This document shows, one piece after another, positions 31,721 to 40,280 of a stretch of 64,000 nt of DNA (its first letter is position 1; each line of letters opens with the position of its first letter). The stretch comes from Closterium sp. Naga37s-1. Its lineage: Eukaryota; Streptophyta; Zygnematophyceae; Desmidiales; Closteriaceae. The notes beneath the pieces were generated by a model. The model was not told the DNA's origin, searched no databases, and was given only the letters and a program-made list of their open reading frames with translations. The position numbers and the translations under genes are program-made. The stretch lies in contig CANJKZ010000724.1 of NCBI GenBank assembly GCA_947471745.1, positions 620,001 through 684,000 on the forward strand, read 5' to 3'.

Positions 31721-32330
31721 AGTGTGGGGCGGCGGTTACAGGTGTGGGGCGGCGGGTTCAGGTGTGGGGCGGCGGGTTTCAGGTGTGTGGCGGAGGGTTT
31801 CAGGTGGGGCGTCGGTTTCAGGTCGTGGGACGGTGGGTTTTGGGTGGGGGGGCGGTTTCAGGTCGTGGGGACGGTCAAGGTAGTGGGCGACGGGGGGGGG
31901 GGGGGGGGGGGGGGAGGCGCAGCTAATGGCTATGCGTGCGGCTGCGCGCTAGCGGGCTAGCGGGCAATGCGTGGGGCAAAAACAGGTGGGGCGCAAGGCA
32001 AAAAAAACGGGTGACGCGCGGGGGCGACGGGGGGCGCGATCTACGGGCGCTACGGGGGCACGATCTACGGGCAAGGGGGGCGCGATCCACGGGCGACGGG
32101 GGGCGCGATCTACGGGCGACTGGGGTGCGCGATCCACGGGCGACGAGAGGGCGATCTATGGGTGATGGGGGGGGGCGCGATCTACAGGCGACGGGGGCGA
32201 CGGGGGCGCGATCTACGGGCTCTACGGGGGCGCGATCTACGGGCGCGATAGACGGGCGCTACGGGGTAGGGCGCTTCGGGCTACAGGGCACAATGGGAAC
32301 GGGCGGGACGGTGGGCCCTTAGGATTGTTC
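31721..32330 (-). repeat. Co-B GC-rich leader
   Basis: Units of the cgatctacgggcgacgg type (32030-32270) and gtggggcggcgggttcag (31715-31870), with a 23-G run at 31892-31914. It lies between the PBS and the gag-like region, as in Co-E, NA-F, NA-H and Co-O, but with unrelated unit sequences. Confidence 0.75.
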
Positions 32331-32480
32331 GCTCTATACCATGTTACAATATGAATTACTGAATGAATTGGCTAACGAAATGAGAAACAAGCAAGATATA
32401 GCAAGCGTAACCCTAACCCTAGGAAAACATATTGTACACCTAGATTAACACAAATAAGCTATAACAAATATAGCTTGACA
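32331..32480 (-). repeat. Co-B primer-binding site and 5' LTR
   Basis: gctctatacca (32331-32341; TGGTATAGAGC on the minus strand) precedes the LTR 32342-32480 (139 bp, tgttacaat to gcttgaca). The LTR is close to 2972-3106 with a few indels. The TSD gcctt follows. Confidence 0.87.
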
Positions 32481-32485
32481 GCCTT

Positions 32486-33083
32486 GTTCCTTCAGCACAG
32501 TTCACACTTCTCCACCCACTCCTTCACCTCCTGGAGCATGCCTGCCCACCACCATCATTTCTGTAGCAGCTGCTTCGTGCGTAAAGGCTCGTAATGGCCT
32601 AGCTCGTTGTGCACCTCCTCGATGATGGCGTCTTGCTCTGCCGTAGCGGGAACTCTCTTCCAGCCATCCTTTGTCTGCAGCTGCACCTGTACCTGGAACC
32701 ACCTGTAGTGCTGCCCCTTAGCTCTTGCTCTGGCCCCTGCCCTCCATCCTCTGCCGTCTCTCCCTTAATTCATGCCAGTGTTTCTGCATCCTGCCAGATG
32801 TCGGCTGCACCTCTTTTCTGCTCTCCCCTTGCCCGCAGCTCACTAACCATTGCCGTCAGTGCTGCTGAAGGAGGATCCTGCTCTGGGCTTGGCCGCTTCT
32901 GATCTCGGGGCGGATTCCTGGAAAGCCCGTTCACATGCTGCATGGTTTTGCGGATTCCGGGTCGGTGCTTCACCGTGAAATCATACTACTGTAATTTCAT
33001 CGCCCACCTGGCGTTCCTGCCCATAAGCGTTTGGTTATGCATCAGCCAGAGCAGAGGCTGGTCATCCGTCACCAACGTGATCG
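32486..33083 (-). pseudogene. Gy-A RNase H end and integrase zinc finger
   Basis: LVTDDQPLLWLMHNQ near 33075, NARWAMKLQ, an in-frame stop, then VKHRPGIRKTMQHVNGLSRNPP and a charged linker. The integrase finger near 32600-32495 reads HYEPLRTKQLLQ and CELC with internal stops. It continues at 2971 across Co-B. Close to Gy-C 5600-5040. Confidence 0.75.
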
Positions 33084-33106
33084 AGAAGCCAGCGCGCGTG
33101 AGCAAT

Positions 33107-33433
33107 CTACTCAGACTTCACAGGATCCAGTCGCTCCTCTGGATTGTCGCAGAGGTAACCATCTTCTTCTTCTTCTACCTCCTCCTTCCCAGTCGCAGGA
33201 TCCTCGGAAGCCTCAGCCGGCGACGTCAGCTCATTGTTGTTTTCTTCTCCCTCCTTTGCCGTGCTAGTCTCCTCCGCACCCGCATTCTCTAGGTTCGGGA
33301 ACTTCAATGATGCGAGCTTCTTCACCAGCGAGACTCGCGTTTCGTCTGCAAAGGGACCCTCCACCTCCTTAAGAAGCGGTTTAGGTGGCGTCGGCTCTGA
33401 CTGGTGAATTGTTTGCCGCCGATTTTCGAACAT
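33107..33433 (-). CDS. Unidentified acidic ORF, possible host gene fragment
   Basis: 108 residues, MFENRRQTIHQSEPTPPKPL to DNPEERLDPVKSE. The N-terminal half has mixed composition (FADETRVSLVKKLASLKFPN), the C-terminal half is strongly acidic (KEEVEEEEDGY). The base composition is more balanced than in the surrounding elements and I see no retroelement motif. A second ATG frame begins at 33499 (MACPVRKVVQ). I do not recognise the family; it may be an exon, a captured gene piece, or chance. Confidence 0.25.
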   Translation of the reverse strand: MFENRRQTIHQSEPTPPKPLLKEVEGPFADETRVSLVKKLASLKFPNLENAGAEETSTAKEGEENNNELTSPAEASEDPATGKEEVEEEEDGYLCDNPEERLDPVKSE

Positions 33434-34044
33434 CTCCAGTTGAGGTCATGTTCGCGGGAGGTATAGCCGGCTGAACAACCTTCCTTACGGGACAAGCCAT
33501 AGTGCGATGATGAAAAAGGGTGAAAGGAACGGCACGAGTGCTTCTCGATAAAACCCCAGAGCTGAGCACCAAAGCTTTATAGCCGACAATGTGTTGCCTA
33601 TACCTCGTTTTCCTCCTTGGTAGGTGACGATAGTGCTCGACGCACAGTTGTCGAGACCCATCCTTGGGTAGTGCTGGTAGCGCGAGAGTTGTTGAGACCT
33701 TGGGGATTGATAGCCATAAAACGGTTGGTTTCGATAAAGCCGTTGTAGTCCATAAACTTGTAGTTCCACACGGAGATAATGGAGAGCCTGACAATGAACC
33801 AGAAAGCACAATGCTCATCGTATGAGCACGAGAAAGGTACCTTTGTGTTCTTATTGTCACGTATATTCCAACTCCATTCCTAAAAAAGGCAACTGATAAG
33901 AAATTGCTAGATATTGGGCTTGTCAAAGAGCCTGACAAAATTGATTGCGGAGAGCTCATTGTTGAAGCTATGTCAAGAGAGTAATGGGGGCAGTTCTAGC
34001 ACCGTATTATCTCCCTGCATTTTGATGCTCCTTCCATGCTTCCA
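33434..34044. other. Unassigned 0.6-kb stretch
   Basis: Moderate GC, no recognisable element or gene. A few frames are open over 60-190 codons on the minus strand but lack motifs. It separates Gy-A from the Copia RT fragment and may be host sequence or the flank of a lost insertion. Confidence 0.4.
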
Positions 34045-34398
34045 TGCTCGCCGCGAGTGGCATTACACTCTCCGTACGACACTAGCGTCATTTGGTTTCT
34101 TCCCGTCGTCTGCTGACCCGTCATTCTTCGTTCATCGCATGTCGACCCCGTTCTTTATCCTGGTCTACGTTGATGACTTGGTTTTTGCAACTCCCGACAG
34201 GAGCGCACTAGCCTCGGTTAAGGCCGAACTGCTGCAGATGCACAAATGAACTGAACTTGGTAAGCTTCGTCATTACCTTGGCCTGCAGATTACCAAGGAC
34301 AGAGCTTCTCGTACCATTACGCTGACTCAATCACATATGGTGCAGCAGGTCCTCGAGCGGTTCGGCCTTCGGCTTCGGCACAGCCCACCCCTCTTGTA
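34045..34398 (+). pseudogene. Copia reverse transcriptase fragment
   Basis: Reads REWHYTLRTTLASFGFFPSSADPSFF, then FILVYVDDLVFATPD with an intact active site, a stop after LLQMHK, TELGKLRHYLGLQITKD, and TQSHMVQQVLERFGL. It breaks off on both sides without LTRs. Closest in style to Co-B and Co-J. Confidence 0.8.
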
Positions 34399-34481
34399 CC
34401 AAATATAGCGGGGGTGACCAAGACCTTGACCGACCTTCTGCAAAAAAAAAAAGTGTTTCTTTCTCGTGGAGAAGAATTGGT

Positions 34482-34857
34482 TGCAGAATCCCAACCACTA
34501 GACCATTGGGATAAAAGGGCTTGTTTGTGTAGCGGGTCCGTGCGCCCATAACCCCCCAGGCGAACGCGCCTGTAACCCCCCTCAGGATCAATCGGGGATC
34601 TCACAGTGCAGCTCTACTGACACCCCCCCATACTGGGAGGCCCAGGACTGAGCATAGCGGCAACGGCCTGCATGTGCATACACCGGGATTCGAACCCGAG
34701 ACCGCTCTGATACCATGTCAGAATCCCAACCACTAGACCATAAGAACAAAAAGGCTTGTTTGTGTAGCGGGTCCGTGCGCCCATAACCCCCCAGGCGAAC
34801 GCGCCTGTAACCCCCCTCATGATCAATCGGAGATCTCACAGTGCAGCTCTACTGACA
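34482..34857 (-). mobile_element. TR-I: 376-bp miniature LTR element with tRNA-like boxes
   Basis: LTRs 34482-34622 and 34716-34857 (about 141 bp) with a perfect TSD ttggt (34477-34481 and 34858-34862). The interior is only 93 bp and holds a primer site (34704-34715, TGGTATCAGAGC on the minus strand) and a C-rich polypurine complement. This is a TRIM/SMART-type element without coding capacity. Unusually, the LTR end supplies an A box and the interior a B box of an RNA polymerase III promoter (see next entry). Confidence 0.88.
34680..34745 (-). other. tRNA-like A box/B box pair across the primer site
   Basis: On the minus strand TGGTCTAGTGG (34740-34730) matches a tRNA A box, and the fuller string resembles the D-arm of tRNA-Glu (GGTCTAGTGGTTGGGATTC). 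GGTTCGAATCC (34696-34686) is a consensus B box inside a paired T-arm. The boxes are 33 nt apart, a normal tRNA spacing, with the primer site between them. The acceptor ends do not pair and the anticodon arm is replaced, so it is not a tRNA gene. Confidence 0.65.
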
Positions 34858-35790
34858 TTGGTCGGCCTTCGACCAACAACTGAAACGACAACAAAGAAGA
34901 GCGACGACCGCGGCGCCTCTACTGCAAATATTTCAGAAATTTTGGGAATAGTGATGGAAATTCCGCTCCAGCTATCGCTAGCCAAAATCTGGTTTGCGTT
35001 CAGGGGTGCGGGGCTGCGGGTAGCGAGCGGGTGGCGGGGTGGTTACAGGTCGACGGGAGGGGACTCGCGGCGGGTCCTGCTAGCGTGCGATTCGGCGGGC
35101 CCGCGGGGGCCTGTCTAGGTCGCGAGGCGTGGGGGGGGGGGGGGGGGGACCCATGGGGCTTTCTTTTGCGCGCGATTTGGCAGGCCCGCGGGGCCCTGTC
35201 TAGGTCGCGATGTGGTGGGGACCCGTGGGGGTCTCTCTAGCACGCGATTTGGCGGGCTTGCGGGGGCCTGCCTAGGTCGCGACGTGGAGGGACTTCGGGA
35301 TACGAGGCGTACGGGGCTGGGGGGTGACAGGGCGCGCTGGGCTGCAGGTGAAGGAGCGCGCTGGGCTATGAGGTGACGGGACACAGTGGGTAGCGATGTG
35401 ATAGGTCGCGTTGGGCTACGGGTTGACGGGGCGTGCTGGGCTACGGGGTGACGGGTCACGGTAAGCTACGGGGTGACACGCACTAGGGAACGTGGTGCGG
35501 GGCGCACTAGGGTGCTACGGGCAACCCTAAAACGAGCGAGTGACGAGCGGGGCGCGAAGCGGTGGGCCCATGGGAACAAACTAAGCTCTATACCAAGTTA
35601 GGATAGGAACGGAGGAATGAATGACTACAAACAAGCAGTACAAGGAAACATATAGCAAACCCTAAAGGGGGTTGTACCCTCTACAGCATAACTCAATGTA
35701 ACACCTAGACTAAACTAACAAACTATAACGATTATAGTTTGACAGCCACAGATGACGGTCTCCAAGTCGTCGGCGTATGACGAGTCACAG
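34704..35790. repeat. 1.09-kb duplicated segment, donor copy
   Basis: Near-identical to 47457-48542 (1087 against 1086 bp; the known differences are one G in a homopolymer and one C/T). It runs from gctctgataccatg to gacgagtcacag. This copy is the donor, because Copia RNase H reading continues past its right end here (35745-35937) but stops abruptly in the other. Confidence 0.9.
34982..35744 (-). mobile_element. 5' end of another Copia-type element (leader, PBS, LTR)
   Basis: GC-rich leader with gggctacggggtgacgg-type repeats (35000-35570) and an 18-G run (35131-35148), then a primer site gctctatacca (35585-35595) and a probable LTR 35596-35744 ending tttgaca. It is inserted in the Co-J RNase H, so it points left; its 3' part is missing. 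47735-48496 is its duplicate. Confidence 0.65.
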
Positions 35791-35937
35791 TGCCCAGCCA
35801 GTATTACTATCTCTCTCCCTCCAAGCACAAGCCCCATCCATGCCTGATGTAGTCGCCCGGTACTTCGCTACCCACACAGCAGCCGCCTGGTGAACAAGAC
35901 GGTGTCTCCGATTCGCAACAAAGCAAGCCAGGACGTA
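35745..35937 (-). pseudogene. Co-J Copia RNase H fragment
   Basis: The minus strand reads LYVLACFVANRRHRLVHQAAAVWVAKYRATTSGM and then DSSYADDLETVI off-frame. It continues at 37572 across NA-H (TSD gagag). Confidence 0.75.
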
Positions 35938-35942
35938 GAGAG

Positions 35943-36099
35943 TGTTAAAGTTTAGAAGAAAGAAGAGGGGTTTGTGAAAATAGTAGAAAGAAGAGGGATG
36001 CACTAGCAAGAATGGGGATACAAATAGGAAACCCTAGAAGGGTTGTACTCGCTATAGAGCACCCCACTACAGGCTAGAGCATAAGATAACATTCTGACA
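35943..36099 (-). repeat. NA-H 3' LTR
   Basis: 157 bp, tgttaaag to attctgaca. Confidence 0.88.
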
Positions 36100-37397
36100 C
36101 ACCCCCATAGCCAAAGTGGGGTGTAATCAGCAGAGTAAGCAAAGGAGTACAAGCTCAGGGTGGATCACAATGTCACCACACATTCTGAGCACAAGTTCAA
36201 GAAGCAATAGTTTAAGTTCACAATTATGAGCAAAGCTAGTGGTAGTCACAACGGGCAAGTGAGGAGGAGGAGAGAGAGTAAGAGGAGAGGAGATAGGAGG
36301 CGACGGCTGAAGCTGCAGACACACAGGCAACAGGAGGCAGACTGGCACAGCGGCTACCGGACGAAGTCCCCGGAATACAGGAGTAACAGGCCCCGCGGCT
36401 AAAGTAGCGGCAGACGAGCAACGGACCCACGGGCGGCTGGCACAGCTGGCTACGACTGGGCTACCGGACGAAGTCCCCGGAATACAGGTGCTGCTGGCGA
36501 CACGACGGCAACCTCCATTCAGCTTCCCCAAACTATCCCACTCCCCCCTGGCACATACCCGCTGCTACACCGCTAGCTCCACTCCCCCTTCACCCCCCCT
36601 TAGTACCACTCCACCGGCTCCAACACGTCCACCCCCTCTCGGCGGCAGCTGCAGCACAGGGAGACGGAGGAGGAGGAGGAGCAGGGAACAGTACACAGTG
36701 GGTGCACCCCCATACCCCGCACCCCCAAACCCTAATACAGGAGAATGGGGAGTAGGAGGGGTGGGGCACGAGTAGAAGCGCTGGGGGACAGTAGGGAGGG
36801 CAGGGGCAGCAAGGAGCGGGCCCACCACGGGCCTGGTAGGGTCGCCCGAACCGCGCGTAGGCGGCCTGAGCCGCGCGCGGGCCTGGCGCCGCCCGTACGG
36901 GCCGCGCGCGGGCCTGGCGCAGCCCGTACGGGTGGCGCGCGGGCCTGGCGCAGCCCGTACGGGTCGCGCGCGGGCCTGGCGCAGCCCGTACGGGTCGCGC
37001 GCTGGCCTGGCGCAGCCCGTACGGGTCGCGCGCTGCCTGTACGGGCCGCGCGCAGGCCACGACGGGCGACGGGGGGCGACGAACGGGTCCCCGTCGCCCG
37101 TCGCGGTGCCTCCCGAGGGCGACGCGACGGTTGACGGGGCCGAAGCCCGCCGCGCGCCTCGGGGCGCACAGCGGGCAGAGAACCGCCGCGCGCCTCGGGG
37201 CGCACGGCGGGCAGAAAACCGCCGCGCGCCTCGGGGCGCACGGCGGGAAGAAAACCGCCGCGCGCCTCGGGGCGCACGGCGGGAAGAAAACTGCCACACG
37301 CCACGGGGCGTGCGGCACCGAGTGTAGTGGTAGGAGTTGCAGCGGAAGCTAGGAGGTGGTAAGCCCACCCACAGGATCGATCCAAGGGGATCGACCT

Positions 37398-37566
37398 GCT
37401 CTGATAGCATGTTAAAGTTTAGAAGAAAGAAGAGGGGTTTGTGAAAATAGTAGAAAGAAGAGGGATGCACTAGCAAGAATGGGGATACAAATAGGAAACC
37501 CTAGAAGGGTTGTACTCGCTATAGAGCACCCCACTACAGGCTAGAGCATAAGATAACATTCTGACA
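37398..37566 (-). repeat. NA-H primer-binding site and 5' LTR
   Basis: gctctgatagca (37398-37409), then the LTR 37410-37566. I see no difference from the left copy, so the insertion is recent. Confidence 0.88.
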
Positions 37567-37571
37567 GAGAG

Positions 37572-38168
37572 GATAAATGAGGTCCGAACGAGTACAGGTC
37601 ATCAGGTACATGAGGCAACCCACAAGCTTTGCGTAGGGACCACTGGACTCAAAGGGCTCGTCTGGAAGAGGGGCGGTGATTCTGTGGTTATCTGCAAGGG
37701 GTGTGGGCTGTGAGGTGGAGAACTGAAGCTCGAACTGCTGAAGGACCTGATGCGCCATGTGTGACTGAGTCAGTGTGATTGTGTGAGCATCTCTGTCCCT
37801 GGTAATCTGCAAGCCAAGGTAGCTGCGCAATTCACCAACGTCAGTGCACATTTGTCTCTTCTACATATCAACTTCACAAAAGCCAGAGCAGCTCTGTCTG
37901 CGGTAGCGAAGACTGGGTCGTCCACATAGACGAGAACAAAGAAGGGAGTGGAGACAGAATGCACGAACAGTGAAAGGTCGGCGGATGAAGGACTGTACCC
38001 CAGGTCAGCAAGAGTGGTGCGCAGGGTGTCGTGCCACTAACGAGATGCGTCGTGCAGTCCGTAGACTGGTCGTCTCAGGCTCCACGAGGTAAAGTGCCAG
38101 TGAAGCTAAGAGGTCGACATAGCCAGATCTCCTCGTGCAGGCTACCCTGGGCAAAGGCAGTGGAGAAG
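37572..38168 (-). pseudogene. Co-J Copia reverse transcriptase fragment
   Basis: Reads LVYVDDPVFATADRAALAF, CTDVGELRSYLGLQITRD, TQSHMAHQVLQQFELQFS, PFESSGPYAKLVGCLMYLMTCTRSDLIYPL. The upstream part is off-frame (CHDTLRTTLADLG-type, 38030-37990). At about 38168 it abuts Gy-K without LTR or TSD, so the junction is a deletion or recombination point. Confidence 0.8.
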
Positions 38169-39440
38169 TCCAGTGGCGACAGCAACAGCAGCGGTATTAC
38201 TACTGGCCGGAGCTGTTGACCAACGTACACCACCTCGTGGGCTCGTGTCCTACGTGTCAGGTGATGAAGAGCTCGCGAAAACGAAAGGCGGGTAAGCTGC
38301 AGCCGATCCCACCGCCCGAGCGCGCCTGGCAGCAGGTTACTATGGACTTCGTCACGGGGTTACCTTCGAACCCTGGGGGTAACGACGCTGTTATGGTCGT
38401 CGTTGACAGACCGACGAAAATGGCTCACTTCGCTGTGTGCAGGAAATCGATCTCAGCCGAAGAAACCGCTCGCCTTTTCGTCGCAGCCGTCGTTCGACTG
38501 CACGGGATACCAGCCGCGATAATCAGCGGCCGCGACACGAAGTTTTCCAGCAACTTCTGGAAGAACCTTTGGGAGCAGGTCGGGACCAGGCTACAGTTCA
38601 GCTCTTCGTACCATCCCGAGACCGATGGTCAAACGGAGCGGACGAACCAGACCATGGAGCAGCTGATTTGTGCCACGTGCAACGACCCGACAGCATGGGA
38701 GTAGCAGCTGCCGCTGATCGAGTTCGCCTACAACAACGCCACGACAGCGACGACGCAATAGTCTCCGTTTTACCTGAACTATGGGCAAAACCCAACAGTG
38801 CCCATGATGCCGAATCCGGACAACCCAACGCCACGCGCACAACAATTTGTCGAGATTCTACAAGCTGCCCGCACCAGAGCTGCAGAAGCGATTAAAAAGG
38901 CAAATGTCATCGCTAAGAGAAATGCTGACCTACACCGCCGCCCAGTCACATACCAGTCGGGGGACTACGTACTGCTCGACACACAGAATTTGCCCGTCGT
39001 ACCGAAACTTCGACCGCGATACTTTGGACCGTTCCAAATCAGCCACATGATCACCCCAGTTACCGCCCATCTACTGTTGCCGAGCGACTGGTACATCAGC
39101 CCATCGTTCCACATCAGCCTACTTCGCCCTTACATCCCAACCACGAGCCAAGTGCCTCGTCACCGCCTGCCATCCATGACTCGCCCTGCATCGGAGTCGA
39201 TCGTTGAGCCGGAGAAGATTCTGATTGAGAAGATTCCGACGCCCCACAGGCATCAAGAGGATCGAGTTCCTCGTTCGCTGGAAGGACCGCACGCCAACTG
39301 AAGACACCTGGGTGCCCCTGGCCAACATTGAAAACCACCCTGCCCTGCAAGTGTCCCGAGGAGCCGGGGTTTCCGCGATATATACGCACTCGCGTAGCGG
39401 AGGGGGCTTCTTGAGGGGGGAGGGGGGGGGGGGGGGGGTA
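38169..39440 (+). pseudogene. Gy-K chromovirus integrase and chromodomain
   Basis: Starts inside the zinc finger (YYYWPELLTNVHHLVGSCPTCQ). Core: MDFVTGLPSNPGG (first Asp), IISGRDTKF (the expected SDRD has Gly instead of the second catalytic Asp), HPETDGQTERTNQ (Glu). In-frame TAGs at 38702 and 38759. Then LRPRYFGPFQISHMITPV, FHISLLRPY, and, one frame over, the chromodomain IKRIEFLVRWKDRTPTEDTWVP. The upstream two-thirds of the element is absent. Confidence 0.85.
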
Positions 39441-39441
39441 G
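39413..39441 (+). other. Gy-K polypurine tract
   Basis: A purine run including 17 consecutive G (39422-39438), ending tag, directly before the LTR. Confidence 0.7.
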
Positions 39442-39767
39442 TGTAAGGAAATTTCTCGACATTCCTTACCGCGACCAACAACATCGCGTACTGTAGCAGC
39501 CGTTGTTCGCCCCGTTACTACTAACGGGGCTTCGTGAACTTTGCGCGCACTGTTTCACCAAACCATGCATCGCTGGCCCGGCCGAGTTGGCCTACGCTTC
39601 GGGGCTAGCCCAAACCTCGATGCCAGCCTAGCACTAGCTAGCTCACACGCATCGCGTAACCGTTGCATGCTTTCGCACATAAGTATTTGCTCATGCCTTC
39701 GCTCATACTTGGTTCTTTTGACCACATAGTGCAATCCTCGCTATCACGTTCCATTGCAACCGTAACA
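39442..39767 (+). repeat. Gy-K 3' LTR
   Basis: tgtaagg to cgtaaca, 326 bp. It resembles the Gy-N LTR (57624-57976) at both ends and in the tcatgccttcgctcat stretch, so Gy-K and Gy-N are related families. Confidence 0.75.
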
Positions 39768-40280
39768 GCTAACAAAAATACACTTCGACGTACTACATGC
39801 TGTCCTTGAAATTGCCGAGATGCGACCTTTGTGACGCGATGATTGCGCACTGCTGACGTCGATCAGGCTGCATCTGACATCTCTCATCTCTACAACAATC
39901 AGGGCGAAGGCAAGTCTGGTACGGTAGTTGCACATATTCGTTGCCCTGGAGACTAGAGGACTTTCGTTCCTCCTGCATTGCGTGGAAGGGTTCCGTTGTC
40001 TAGTTTGGCTGGTATCGCAAGATCAGCTATGGTAACCAACGCGAACGCGCCGCGCTTTTGCACAATGCTGCCGCGCAATTCGAGTAGCTCAAATAGGCAG
40101 ACCATCCGCAGCAGTTCCATCATCTGCTCTCCGCATTTTCCTCCATTTTTCGAATCTACTTTCGCTCGGCAGAACATTCCGCAGCAGTTCCATTCAGTTC
40201 AATCCGCTCCAGTCGTCCACGGCAATTTGCCGCTGCGAATCGATCCGTTTCGGTGAGCACTCGCCGCTGTCGGACGCGCA
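39768..40280. other. Host intergenic and upstream region
   Basis: Balanced composition, no repeats or element motifs. It contains the promoter region and 5' UTR of the oxidoreductase gene, but I see no clear TATA box. Confidence 0.45.

Larger units (their letters stand above)
2972..32480 (-). mobile_element. Co-B: Ty1/Copia element hosting the inner stack
   Basis: LTRs at 2972-3106 and 32342-32480 are flanked by the 5-bp TSD gcctt (2967-2971 and 32481-32485). A primer-binding site inside the right LTR sets the direction as minus. Co-B itself is 2972-3110 plus 25651-32480; everything between is Gy-C and its inserts. The order on the minus strand is leader, repetitive gag-like region, protease, integrase, linker, RT, RNase H, polypurine tract. 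Stops and frameshifts occur throughout, the integrase is split by a 0.59-kb fragment, and the RT active site reads YIND. Confidence 0.85.
1..33083 (-). mobile_element. Gy-A: outermost Ty3/Gypsy element, 3' portion only
   Basis: Minus-strand Gypsy sequence survives in four blocks: 33083-32481, 2971-2855, 1197-302, and probably an LTR end at 1-54. The blocks rejoin into one RNase H-integrase reading path once Co-B (TSD gcctt) and NA-G are removed. For example, integrase text up to SLDIARELPVSRRGR (2971-2855) continues as YIVLMIECVSKWAEA at 1197. It is the same family as Gy-C, judging by the integrase and the GPLTRAR tail motif. Its gag, protease and reverse transcriptase are not present; at 33083 the sequence changes to unrelated DNA, so it is truncated or disrupted there. 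Confidence 0.78.
34399..34981 (+). other. Possible Gypsy RT-connection fragment split by TR-I
   Basis: With TR-I removed, 34399-34481 and 34863-34981 read VTKTLTDLLQKKKVFL and onward, vaguely like the LTDLLKK segment after a Gypsy RT. An 11-A run (34442-34452) lies inside. Weak evidence; it may be unrelated. Confidence 0.22.
35943..37566 (-). mobile_element. NA-H: non-autonomous LTR element inside Co-J
   Basis: 157-bp LTRs 35943-36099 and 37410-37566, apparently identical, with a perfect TSD gagag (35938-35942 and 37567-37571). Polypurine tract cacccccatag at 36100. The interior has no domain; 36780-37070 is a gccgcgcgcgggcctggcgc tandem field, and 37140-37310 holds four to five 36-bp units ending in gaagaaaaccgcc. 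Arg/Pro-rich frames through it are open on both strands but have no family. Same group as NA-F. Confidence 0.88.

Noticed and set aside
34680-34745. A functional tRNA gene
   Set aside because: Only the D-arm and T-arm resemble a tRNA; acceptor ends do not pair and the anticodon arm is the primer-binding site.
36565-37476. Pro/Arg-rich frame of 303 codons in NA-H
   Set aside because: Produced by GC-rich 36-bp and 20-bp units; open in three frames on both strands; no similarity to a protein family.
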